From: Nicotiana tabacum
Taxonomy: Eukaryota > Streptophyta > Magnoliopsida > Solanales > Solanaceae
Assembly: GCF_000715075.1 (NCBI RefSeq)
Contig: NC_134082.1
Location: 195,351,948 to 195,415,947 of the forward strand
Reading direction: 5' to 3'
Length of the DNA stretch: 64,000 nucleotides
The first letter of the stretch is position 1. Every line of letters begins with the position of its first letter. Shown piece by piece: positions 12,201 to 21,817 of this stretch. The position numbers were made by a program, and so were the translations under genes. The notes below the pieces were generated by a model, which was not told where the DNA came from, made no database searches, and saw only the letters and a list, made by a program, of their open reading frames with translations.

Positions 12201-13257
12201 GCAGCAAGGGTACAAGAGAAGCAAATACGATCATTGTGTGTATTTGCACAAGCTTAAAGATGGTTCCTTTGTATATCTTCTCCTATATGTTGATGATATG
12301 TTGATAGCTTCCAAGAATTTGGAAGAAATTGATAAGTTGAAGATTCAACTGAAGAAGGAGTTCGAGATGAAGGATTTGGGTGAGGCAAAGAAAATTCTTG
12401 GCATGGAGATAATTAGAGATAGACGTTCAAAGAAACTCTGTTTATCTCAAAAGGAATATTTGAAGAGAGTACTTCAACGTTTTGGCATAGATGACAAGAC
12501 TAAGCCAGTTAGTACTCCACTTGCTTCCCATTTTAAGCTAAGTACTACTATGTCGCCAATGGATGAAGCTGAACGAGAGTATATGTCAAAGGTACCATAC
12601 GCAAATGTTGTTAGTAGCTTGATGTATGCAATGGTTTGCACAAGGCCTGACATTTCACAAGCTGTTGGAGTTATTAGCAGATATATGCACAATCCAGGGA
12701 AGGAGCATTGGCAAGCTGTGAAGTGGATTCTACGGTATATTCATAATACTGTAGATGTCGGGTTAGTTTTTGAGCAGGAAGACAATCAGTCTGTAGTTGG
12801 ATATTGTGACTCAGATTTTGCGGGTGATATGGACAAACGAAGATCTACTACTGGTTATGTGTTTACTTTTGCAAAGGCACCAGTTAGTTGGAAGTCTACT
12901 TTGCAGTCAACAGTTGCTTTGTCTACAACAGAGGCAGAGTACATGGCTATTACAGATGCTGTGAAAGAGGCAATTTGGCTTCAAGGATTGCTAAAGGAGC
13001 TTGGTGTTGAACAAAAAGGTATCACAATTTTTTGTGATAGTCAAAGTGCTATTCAATTAGCGAAGAACCAAGTTTATCATGCAAGGACGAAGCACATTGA
13101 TGTTCGGTATCATTTCGTACGAGAAGTCATAGAAAAAGGTGGAGTCACGGTGAAGAAAATTCATACTACAGAGAATCCTGCTGATATGCTGACAAAGGTG
13201 GTGACTGCGGTCAAGTTTCAACATTGTTTGGATTTGATCAACATTGTTGAATACTGA
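9247..13257 (+). pseudogene. Copia gag-pol polyprotein with one in-frame stop
   Basis: The frame starts at ATG 9247 (MGDNKQKE) and runs to TGA 13255-13257 with a single in-frame TAG at 9517-9519, after residue 90. Domains in order: UBN2-type gag; CCHC knuckle CAFCREKGHWKKDC (9997-10038); aspartic protease around LMDSACSYHM; integrase zinc region (HMRLGHAGG then CEHCVKGK) and DDE core (VHSDVWGP, IRTDNGGEY, QNGVAERMNRTLLEK); reverse transcriptase with YVDD at 12286-12297; RNase H with LSTTEAEY and CDSQSAI. Everything after the stop is open. It encodes the capsid and replication enzymes of the retrotransposon. Without readthrough, Gag would end at 90 residues, so this copy is probably not autonomous. 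Confidence 0.92.
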
Positions 13258-13335
13258 AGATTGAAGATGAAGACACAACCAAAATTTGTTATTGAGAGAG
13301 AATTGAAAATGTGGAATTTTGCCAAGGTGGAGATT

Positions 13336-13688
13336 TGTTGAAGTTTGGCAAAATGCCAAAGTCCCACATTGGTTGGGAGTTAAGTTTGGGGGGATTTTTC
13401 CCCTATAAAAGAAGGCCTAATGTTTAGGATTGAAACACACCTCTCATTTGCCTTCTCATCTGTTTAAGGCATTTGTATCTTCTCTCTTTAGTATTATTTC
13501 ACTTGTATTTTTGGAGTGAAATAAAATATTGGTTGTGTCCGAGGAGTAGGCAAAATTAGCCGAACCTCGTAAATTGTGGTGTTCCCTTTATTGTTGCTTT
13601 ATTGTCTTATTTATTATTTGGTGGCTGTCATAATTTTGGTATAGTAGTTGTGACTTATTCACACTATATACATTTGGCTTCCGCAACA
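13336..13688 (+). repeat. 3' LTR of the first Copia element
   Basis: 353 bp, about 99% identical to the 5' LTR by eye. It starts TGTTGAAG after the purine tract AAGGTGGAGATT and ends CCGCAACA. Confidence 0.92.
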
Positions 13689-13717
13689 ATTGGTATCAGA
13701 GCCAAGGTACTGTCTAA
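13689..13717 (+). repeat. PBS/leader copy downstream of the 3' LTR
   Basis: These 29 bases, beginning ATTGGTATCAGAGCCAAGG, are identical to 9039-9067 just inside the 5' LTR. They should not be present outside a simple insertion and point to a tandem or recombined element. Confidence 0.9.
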
Positions 13718-13925
13718 TTTATTTTTACTGAGTCTTATTGGGTTGACAAAAGGGGCAAATACTAATTTCCTGCACCTCCACGATGCTATTCCTAGGCCAG
13801 CTCAGTCCATGTTTTCTAAATCCTCATTAGTTAAATTTCAAAGAAACCTTCCATGGCACATGCAACTGTTTCATCACCTCACATTATTTCTTTCTTGACC
13901 CTACCAGAAAAACCAATATTTCCAC

Positions 13926-13934
13926 TATATAAAT
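13926..13934 (+). promoter_or_regulatory. TATA box for the gene at 14019
   Basis: TATATAAAT lies 93 bp before the ATG, followed by a CT-rich leader. The spacing fits a plant core promoter with a start site near 13960. Confidence 0.6.
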
Positions 13935-14018
13935 ATTTCCTCATTTCAGTTTCACTTCACCTCTCCAATAATTTCTCATTTTCTTCCCACCTTTTCCCCA
14001 CATCCTTATAGATAAACC

Positions 14019-14366
14019 ATGAACAGTCTTTTGAGTAAACAACATGCTTACTCAAAGATGGAAATGGAGGACCCTGAGGAGATTCAACATAGAAGAGCAC
14101 AGTTCTTGATTTACAAGGCATTACAGAAAGCAGATTCTGCTGTGTCACAGAGAAAGCAGCAGCCATGGCTAAAAGTGAAAGTGTGTAAGTTGAAGATCAA
14201 GATTGGACGGAGATTAAAGAGGTTTAGGAAGAGCATATTGTTGACATTCTCTGTTGCTAGAGGTGGTGTTTACAAGCAATTTATGTCCCAATTGAAATCT
14301 TGGAAACGTTTGCTTAAGGGTAGAGATGCTATGGTTAGTACTCTTCCACCAATATTCAGTACTTGA
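14019..14366 (+). CDS. Small basic conserved plant protein, function unknown
   Basis: 115 residues in one exon. The N-terminus is acidic (MEMEDPEEIQHRRAQFLIYKAL) and the centre strongly basic (KVCKLKIKIGRRLKRFRKS), followed by a region with VYKQFMSQLKSWKRLL and a short tail ending STLPPIFST. There is no signal peptide or membrane segment. I remember similar short uncharacterised dicot proteins (DPEE..HRRA.FL then a K/R-rich IGRRLKK.RKS motif), but I cannot name a function. A TATA box and CT-rich leader upstream, and a consistent translated composition, support a real gene. A Copia element ends about 300 bp upstream, so distal promoter parts may have been displaced. The ATG at 14019 was taken as start; MEMED at 14058 is an alternative. 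Confidence 0.72.
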   Translation: MNSLLSKQHAYSKMEMEDPEEIQHRRAQFLIYKALQKADSAVSQRKQQPWLKVKVCKLKIKIGRRLKRFRKSILLTFSVARGGVYKQFMSQLKSWKRLLKGRDAMVSTLPPIFST

Positions 14367-15175
14367 AGTTCCATTCTGATTTCACGAGGACAACAACAAA
14401 TACAACTCAATCTGAAACAAATTGAGGTCGGCTATATGAATTCAAATGTCGACGTTATTACAAAAAAAGAAAAAAGAAAAAAGAAACGGAAAAAGAGTTT
14501 TTTTTCTTTCATTTTTTTATTTATTTTTTATTTCTTAGCTATATAATTTTGGTTTATGTTTGTTCACTAGTGAATGGTGAGACATGATTATACATATATA
14601 CAAATACAGGTTTTCACCCTTTCTGAAGCTATAGATTTTCAATATAATCAATTTCCTGATGTTCTTTAATTTCGGAAATCTAATTCCATTAATCTGTTCT
14701 ATTGATTGAAGTTCAAATTGAAGTTTAATATGTCAAACTTGTTCTTTCTTCTCGCCCCCACCCTCCTCTTTTTGATGGGGAAAACAGATGAATGGCCATA
14801 ATTCAGAGTATTTCATAGTTTTTCATACCAAGAAAAGAAACAGCAGCAAATGAAACAGCAGTGGTCTATTTCTTTTTTTTACCCCAAAAATGAGTTGCCG
14901 AGTCAATTTTTGGTGCTTTCGAATTTGATATCTTTAATTAGATAAATAAATTCTGGGCAAGTTGAGTTTCTGACTATGTTGGTAAGAAAAAGAATATATG
15001 TTAGTGGGAATATATTACTTCTTGTTGGTGCTTTTTGTTTATTAAATTGTACCATAAGCTTTTGCCTCGGTTTTTCTTTTCCTGTTTGTTGTACATGGTA
15101 GGAAAATGGACCATTGGTTTGTTCCTTTTTCTTTTATTTATTTCAGGTTGGAGACTCTGTTACTTCGGTGCAGGT
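14367..15175. other. 3' flank of the small gene, no further gene seen
   Basis: AT-rich, with an A/G tract at 14460-14490 and T-rich runs. A polypyrimidine tract plus CAG at 15146 looks like a splice acceptor, but I found no convincing downstream exon. Confidence 0.4.
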
Positions 15176-15418
15176 GAAGGAGAAGGTAAAGAACAACAAG
15201 GGTTGCGGTGGATTGTTAAGTATTCCTTCATCATTAATCAGAGGTCTCGGGTTTCGGTCTCTGGGTATGAAGTTGCCTTAGTTAGGGAACCATTTACCCC
15301 TAATATGAGACTTCCCAATGCGATTCGGATTTAGTCGGCCCTAATATCAATATCGGATACCGGTGGGAAACAAGAAAAAAAAAAAAAAAAAAAAGAAGAA
15401 GGAGGAGAAGGTAAAGAA
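15176..15418 (+). mobile_element. Solanaceae-type SINE with poly(A) tail
   Basis: The body (about 15194-15394) has a B-box-like GGGTTTCGGTCT, then GGGTATGAAGTTGCC, a TTACCCCTAATATGAGAC block, GGATTTAGTCGG and GATACCGGTGGGAAAC before an A tail of about 20. Direct repeats GAAGGAGAAGGTAAAGAA (15176-15193) and GGAGGAGAAGGTAAAGAA (15401-15418) match at 17 of 18, so the target duplication is nearly intact. No coding capacity. Confidence 0.85.
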
Positions 15419-16499
15419 AAGAGTGTGGTGAGAATCAGATTTTATATCTGTAAGATATAAGTGTACCAGTGAACTACCACTCAATTTTTAGTTGTTTAGC
15501 TCTTGCTTTTTAGCTAGACTAGTATGGAATTTTTTGGTTTAATTAATTTTTGTTTAGTATCGTTGGATTTTCCATCTATTGATCATAAACCCTCAAGTTA
15601 ATCTGCACCCGGTATATTATCAGCTTATGAAAAGAATATGGTGAAAATTTCCAGCTATTTCGTGCCGTGACAGTATAACTAAAAGAAAAACAAGAACATG
15701 GCTTGCATGATTAATTCCAACTTGTGAATACACATGTACCTAAAATGTACATTATTTTCCTCATTATTTTGTTTTCTCAAAACAAAAATTTGGACCTAAA
15801 ATGCAAGAAAAGAAAAGGAAAAAGCTTTCCCAAATTAGCGCGGTCAACTAATTAACTATTTCTGTTAAATATGTTCATTTTCCCTAGTTTTGAGAGTGTA
15901 CGAGTATTTGAGTTCTCATAAGATCTTGTTAAAGACGATGTAAGAAAAATTAGAGCGAAATTGCTTGACAATCGTTAACATAATCCTAGTGTCATCTAAT
16001 TATGACGTAACACGTTTGTACCCAAAAAAAAAAGGAAAAAGAAAATGCAACATGCTAAACATGTATAGCAAGACTTTATTGCAAGAGAAACAGAAGCAAA
16101 AGCATTAGCAAATGCTTAGCATGTTTGTCCACAAAACGTACATATGTCTGGAGTTGGTGAAGACGTGTAGCAACCTATTCTGCTCATATTTCCAAAATAC
16201 TACTATTGTTTACCCTTAAAATGAGTAACAATTAAATTTATACGCGATTGATTGAATATAACACGAATGAACCATGAATAATAAATAATTGGATAAAAAG
16301 AAATTAGAGCGATCGATCAAATGTAACAGATGAACAAGTTTAGCTTTGCAATGGACGTTTGGAAATTGATTCCGATTTAACCCTCAAAACGAGCTCGGTT
16401 ACAACTCAATGAGTAGGCAACTGAAAAACACTTTGAACAGTAGCTAAAAAATAAAAATAAAAACTTTATTGCTTTGATATGCGTGCCAACAATGACTTT
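15419..16499. other. Intergenic, nothing recognised
   Basis: AT-rich sequence without coding similarity, RNA gene or clear repeat ends. Confidence 0.5.
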
Positions 16500-16870
16500 T
16501 AAAGGAAAAGGTTCCCCTTTATATAATAGGGTAATTTCAATCCTAGTACAAGTCTAAATAAGGTAAAAAATCTTCTCATTCCAGTAACATTGTTATGCAG
16601 TTGATGTATGGCGAGATTTACGTCATAACATCCGGCTGAGAGCGGATATTACGGCGTGCCTAATCGTCTTTTCTCCTAGTCTCGAACTTTCGCTCTGCTC
16701 GGACCCGATGTTCGGCCATGTTCGGTCCCGGGTGCACCCTTTGTCCTTCTCGGCTTCTGAGACATGGAACCCCTCGGCTTTACTCGAGGTCATGTCATAT
16801 TGGGCTTCCCTCTCGTTTCTTTACCGGGAAATCGAGGGTAATTTTATCACCGATTTTGTCTGTACACAAT
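16500..16870. repeat. GC-richer unidentified repeat remnant, possibly LTR-derived
   Basis: Base composition rises sharply over about 16620-16850. The left edge has a TATATAATAGGG stretch and TCCTAGTACAAGTC, which recall LTR promoter regions of Solanaceae Ty3-type elements. No ends, PBS or partner LTR are visible. The open frame at 16718-16987 looks accidental. Confidence 0.3.
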
Positions 16871-17084
16871 TATAATCCTCATCTTTTTGTCAGTATGAGT
16901 ATTAAACAATGTATGCAACTATTTTACCGAATGCTTAAACTTTTCCATCCACACAAGTATCGAGTAATTTTACGTATCAAGCGTTAAATTATGAAATAAA
17001 ATCACTTAATATGTTTTTATCGTGAGGCACTTATAGTTCAAGTGATCATGGCGTCAGAAATCATCCATTGGGTGAACACCTTAA

Positions 17085-17261
17085 TTAGCTTAACAATGAC
17101 GGTGGGGGTGCCCTGTCGGAGGTGGCTTTCAAGACCTCTTTCCTTTGCATAATTAGATCAACAACGTGGCCTTGCAAGAAGAGTTGATGGATCAAGTTCA
17201 CACAACCAGTAGCAGCAAAAGCTGCAACTTCAACAATTCCAGCTAGGTTTTGGCCATTCAT
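17085..17261 (-). CDS. Possible small protein, unknown
   Basis: 58 residues from ATG 17261 (MNGQNLAGIVEVAAFAATG) to TAA. The stretch NLIHQLFLQGHVVDLIMQRKEVL looks like a real amphipathic, protein-like sequence rather than a random frame, and codon use is not AT-biased like the surroundings. There is no promoter or splice context I can defend. It may be one exon of a larger gene or a gene remnant: in another frame the sequence continues with TVIVKLIKV past the stop, as it would after a one-base indel. No function can be named. Confidence 0.3.
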   Translation of the reverse strand: MNGQNLAGIVEVAAFAATGCVNLIHQLFLQGHVVDLIMQRKEVLKATSDRAPPPSLLS

Positions 17262-17289
17262 ATCAGTCTTCCTCTTCCAACACAATTGG

Positions 17290-18628
17290 GGCTGGGGCTG
17301 TCCCCTTACATTAATTTTGCCCTACTGGGTACAGATTTATAACATCACCTACCCTTACCCATTTATTATCCAACCTATTAATACTTTCTTTTCTTTTTAA
17401 TAGAAAAAGTTCTTTAGACCCTTTGCCAATACTATCCATAATCCATGTTCTAAAATCCTCACTCATGTGCAATAAATACAACTTGTTTTCTTCTTAATTA
17501 AAATCATGTGCCACATGGGTTCGGTGTGGTTTCAATGTGAACGTTAAAACTGACACTAAACCGGGATTCTCCCAACCATCTATGATTAATATCCTTAATT
17601 TTCATTGTCTAATAAATTCTGTATTTTTTCTTTAATATGTTGAATTATTGCAGTCTTACTCGGAGAAAATCTATCTTTAAATTATTTACTCGTTTCTCTC
17701 TTTTTGAACAGAAACAGCTTCCCAGGGGTACGTGCTTGTAGGATTTTTTCAATTGAATTGGGCAGCCTTGTTTGTGAGTTGTGACCGTGTAAAGCTACTT
17801 CATCAATTTACTCATTTAGTTCAATTATTGATGAAATGCAAACGTGGGCACGGCAATTAGCTTTATATGTAATTTTCTGAAGATTACCAAGATCATGTGT
17901 TGCGTTAAACCAAATTTTTATGGTAAAAGATAACAAGTGAAAGTATGTGGAGAAATTTTGGTGAGGTTAATAAGAAGTGAGAAGACGATGAGGATTTTTT
18001 TTTTTTTGTTGGTAAATAAACACTTTTATTACCAAAATTGAGTAAATACAGCTCCAGAAAACAGAAAAAAGAGGCACTTCACACTAACAATATTTTTTAA
18101 AATAAAAAATTCTAATGACTAGGAGTATTAAATGGACTTCTTGGCCAAGTTTGAGACTAGTGCTGAGTTAATATATTGGTCATGACCAACTTCCCAAAAT
18201 TTACCAGGATCAAAACAGATTGAGTTATAAGTAGCGGTCATAACCCAATTAATTAAACTTGAAACGACCTTTTCAATGTTTTCTTTTTCATTGATTTGTG
18301 GCTACACAATGTAGCTGCTAAAAATACGATTACAATAAATTATATTTTACAAATTCGTTTGAAGTCTCATGTAATAACAAACTGGATATTCTTGCTCGTG
18401 ATTTAAAAAATTGGCTATACTTTAAATAACAAGGTTACAGAAGTGGCCAGCCCATGCCATTTCTACTCGGAAAACTACCAGTTATGTCCATTTATAAGTA
18501 GTTTATTATAAAATTGACCAATTCATAAATACTACTAATATTATCCAATTAACTATCCGAAACAACAACAAAAAAATCATTTTTTTTTATTAAATTGAAT
18601 GAGTATTATTAAAATACATTAGGTACCT
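17290..18628. other. Intergenic, nothing firm
   Basis: AT-rich. A T tract at 17996-18009 followed by GTTGGTAAATAAAC may be the antisense 3' end of a short truncated LINE. No genes seen. Confidence 0.4.
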
Positions 18629-18992
18629 CCAAGGGTGGATTTATGCTTACCGAAGTGGTATCACGCGACACCGCTTCGTCGGAAATTTTTACTAAATATA
18701 TGTATTAATACTGTACGAAAACAGATAAGTAGAAAAAAATGATATCACTTGACATAAATTGTATCTTGGTGTGTTGGTAATGTGCTTGATTTTTCTCTAA
18801 GAGGTCAAAGATTCAAACCCCAATTAGCAAATTTTTCTTTTGCAAATACTCAGGACCTTTTATAACTTAAGACTCAACAAAATGAATAAACTAAGATTAT
18901 TTCTTGTCTAAAGGTATGATAATCAAAGTTATATTTTATTTTTTTTATAAATTTCGACACCTTTTTCAAAAATTTCTGCATACGCCCCTGGG
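18629..18992. mobile_element. MITE-like element with a tRNA-like core
   Basis: The left end CCAAGGGTGGATTTATGC pairs imperfectly with the right end, whose complement is CCCAGGGGCGTATGC. Inside, GTGTTGGTAATGTGCTTGAT and AAGATTCAAACCCC at 18773-18822 resemble pol III A- and B-box spacing, so a SINE-like segment may be embedded. Target duplication not resolved. Confidence 0.5.
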
Positions 18993-19079
18993 TACATCAT
19001 GTAGCTGGCTGCTTTCAGCCCAGACAACTTTCATTGGGCCTCAAGGATTCGTAATACAATCTACAAATGGGCTTTAGTT

Positions 19080-20440
19080 TAGAAATAGAAATTTTACCTC
19101 CAACAAAGGTTGATACCTTATTTATTATAAATAAATATTTTTAAAAAAAATTATCTCTTATAGCTACCTTTTAATTTTTATAGCAAAATATCTATTTATG
19201 ATCACTTCCTACCTTTAAGCCATTAAATACGCTGTGTATTATTATTATTATTATTCTCTCTCCCTTTCTCTTTCCTTTTCTTCTCTTTTTCTCACGTTTT
19301 TTCCCTTCCCTACTTTTAGAAACCCTAGCAGGGGTAATGTCCGCCAACGACAGATTCGGTCGGCGATCACTTCCCCCCTTCCTTATTGTGTCACCCCTAA
19401 CCCCCTCCTTCGGCCAGCGATTTTTTTCACATAGTTGTGTTATACATTTTAATTTTTTCTTAGATTTTACATTGATATTTCATGTTTGCCTTGTGAGACG
19501 TGAAGAAGTTTTGTCTCTAGTTTCTGTTTGATCCTCTAAATTGGTGCTTCTTCAACAACTGTATTCATTTAACTGGCGACGACGCCCCACATGGTGGTGG
19601 CCTGGATATCGGTGGATTGGGGACGGAGTTTGGGGCCGAGGAACTTGAAGAGTTTTTTACCTTTTTTTTCATTGTATTTCAATATGTCTCGTTGCATTTC
19701 ATGTATTTCATTGTATTCCTTGTATTTTTTCATTGTATTCACTGTCTCGCTATATTCCATGAATGTATTCATATAATTTTTTTAATTAATATAATTTATG
19801 TATTCAGATGTATATGTGTATTCAAATGTATCTGTAGTATGTATTCATAGGCTTTTGCACTATAGATGACCTTCTATACTTCATGTATTCAATGTATTTT
19901 TATGTATTTAACTATATTCAATGTAATTATATAAATCTATTTGTAAAGATACCACTAAAAAATATTTTAGTAAAGATACCACTAAAAAAAGAAATGATGG
20001 ATTGAATCTCTGAAGATTGCTCTATTTTTGGGGTATTTTTCGATTGAGAATCTTTTCTATAACTGGAAATACAAATTTTGTGTGTTACAATTGAGTTTGT
20101 TGAGTTATATTAGAATTCTATCGCGTTAATTGATTCACTTACCATTTTTAAACAGCTGGAGACCTTTTTTCCACAAATTTCATTATTGTATTCTCGAATA
20201 CAACCCGCGAATACAATCAAATACATTCTCTGCTTAGCTGAATTCTCCTGTTTTTCGCCGAGTTTTGCTACTGTATTCATGAATACAGTAGCAAAAATAC
20301 ATCGAATACAGTGTATAACAACTGAAAATATATCTATAAGAAGAATTTAGTAAATGATAGTTATAACAAGTTAATAATCACTAAAACATAGTGATTTCTG
20401 AAAATTTCTCCTTAGAAATAGTTGGCCAGATTCAATATTT
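19080..20440. repeat. TGTATT-rich non-autonomous repeat
   Basis: The core is dominated by degenerate TGTATTCA/TGTATTTCA words (19670-19930) and their complements near 20180-20320, including an inverted pair around CTACTGTATTCATGAATACAGTAG at 20266-20291. The edges have the TATAGCTA/GATAGTTATAACAAG words seen in Mutator-like Solanaceae repeats. I cannot define exact ends. Open frames here are low complexity. Confidence 0.4.
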
Positions 20441-21075
20441 ATTTATTTTAGTTGGTATACATATATTATACATGAATTAAGAATAGTTATACATATATTA
20501 TAGATAAATTTTGTTGGCTATTTTTAATTTAAAAGATTATATGGACTGCAATTTGCGTTAAAATTTCAATGACGTTTCCTTCTTAAGTTTCCTTTTCCAA
20601 TGTTTTTTTCCGTTCTTTTTGTCACGATAATGGATAACTAGTGTAAAGAACGATGAAAATAAGAAGCTTAGAGTATGTAAGATACGTGTGAGAGTAAGAG
20701 GGTCATGATGTACAAATAGCACTAAGATTGACGGATACCTCAAATAATAAGATTTGATAGTTTGAACTAATTAATTCTCACAATAATAATATCCATATTT
20801 AGTTATTTTGAAGTCAAATTTTTAAAGAATGGTAACTTGTCATTCTAAATAATGTTTATAATAACAGTTACTATAGACCAATAAGATATTTATATTCTTA
20901 CTAAATTAAAAAAGTAGACCAGAAGTAAATTTAATCAAAAGAATCACACCACTTCAGATGGGACAATTTACACAATTCAATTATATTTTCTTGCCTTCTT
21001 AAATCTTTTTTTTTTCACCTTCAGCTTCCCACTTAAGAAAAGGGGAAAAGAATGGAAAACAAAAGAAGAAGAGAG
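20441..21075. other. Upstream flank of HSP70-16, nothing recognised
   Basis: AT-rich, with no heat-shock element array that I can point to with confidence. Confidence 0.4.
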
Positions 21076-21318
21076 AAATTAAAGTAAAGGGTAAAAAGAA
21101 AAAGGAAAACGAGAATAATAATACTTCGAACTCAAATGCAAAATAAAATACAAGTTGTACAATTTTCAAAGTTTTTCTTCTTTTCTTTTCCCCCCAAATT
21201 AAAGTAAAGGGTCAGAAAAAGGAAAATGAGAATAATTAATACTTGTAACTCAAACGCAAAAAAAAATATATACCTTTTACAATTTTCGGAGTTTTTCTTC
21301 TTTTCTTTTTTCTCCCAA
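21076..21318. repeat. 120-bp tandem duplication in the HSP70-16 upstream region
   Basis: AAATTAAAGTAAAGGGT occurs at 21076 and 21196, and both units continue through GAAAA(C/T)GAGAATAAT to TTTTTCTTCTTTTC. The units differ at scattered positions, including small indels. They lie roughly 100-350 bp before the probable transcription start. Confidence 0.85.
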
Positions 21319-21496
21319 GGTTATTTTCGGAGTTATTGTAGAGGAAAATAATAATGTAATGGTGTAGGCACCGAATCAAAAAAGTTCTGCTTTCTTTCAT
21401 CTGACAAACAATTCGGAGACTTTCGCTTTTTTGCATCCATAGACGACCACCAGCTTCTTCCTTGTTAGGGTTTCCTCTGTTTCTCTCTCAAATCAG

Positions 21497-21682
21497 GTAC
21501 CTTCAATTCATATACTTCCTCATTCTTAGCTTCCGTATCAATGTATTTCGTATAAATTCGAATGTACGTATTCTAACAAGTAATACGTATTATGTTTATT
21601 GATTTTCTTGGCATCAACGTAATTTTGATGAATTTCACGTTGAATTTTGGTGTTTATGTTTTTTTGTCAATTTTTTTTCCAG
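21497..21682 (+). other. Probable 5' UTR intron of HSP70-16
   Basis: The CT-rich leader ending CAAATCAG is followed by GTACCTTC (donor at 21497), and TTTTTTTTCCAG at 21671-21682 makes a strong acceptor. The ATG lies at 21818. Leader introns are common in plant chaperone genes; a transcript would decide. Confidence 0.55.
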
Positions 21683-21817
21683 GTTTGATTGGTTCAATTT
21701 GAAATTTTTTGTGTTCTGCTATGTGATGTGATGATTTGACATTAGGTATTAGGTCTGGTTCGATTTGTGTATAGAGCTTTGTTTTTTGGAAGGATATATA
21801 GCTAAGTTTGGCTGAAA

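Larger units (their letters stand above)
8685..13688 (+). mobile_element. Ty1/Copia LTR retrotransposon, Tork-like, nearly intact
   Basis: It has two LTRs of 354 and 353 bp, starting TGTTG and ending CAACA. An initiator-methionine-type primer binding site TGGTATCAGAGC follows at 9041-9052, then a leader with an 82-bp tandem repeat (9054-9217), one gag-pol frame and a purine tract before the 3' LTR (about 13324-13335). By eye the LTRs differ at 3 substitutions and 1 indel, so insertion is fairly young. There is no clean 5-bp target duplication, and the DNA after the 3' LTR (13689-13717) repeats the PBS/leader. LTR sequence and size differ from Tnt1, so this is another family. It sits about 330 bp upstream of the gene at 14019. 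Confidence 0.93.

Noticed and set aside
9939..13359. Antisense open frames across the Copia gag-pol (for example 10783-11154, 13057-13359)
   Set aside because: They mirror a conserved polyprotein on the other strand and have no protein features of their own.
8685..13688. Calling the first Copia element Tnt1
   Set aside because: LTR length (354 against 639 bp), LTR sequence and gag differ from the true Tnt1 at 40288.
16718..16987. 89-codon frame in the GC-rich block
   Set aside because: Lies in a probable repeat and resembles no protein; no start context.
19569..19850. Overlapping frames rich in Phe/Tyr/Ile
   Set aside because: Generated by TGTATT-type repeats.
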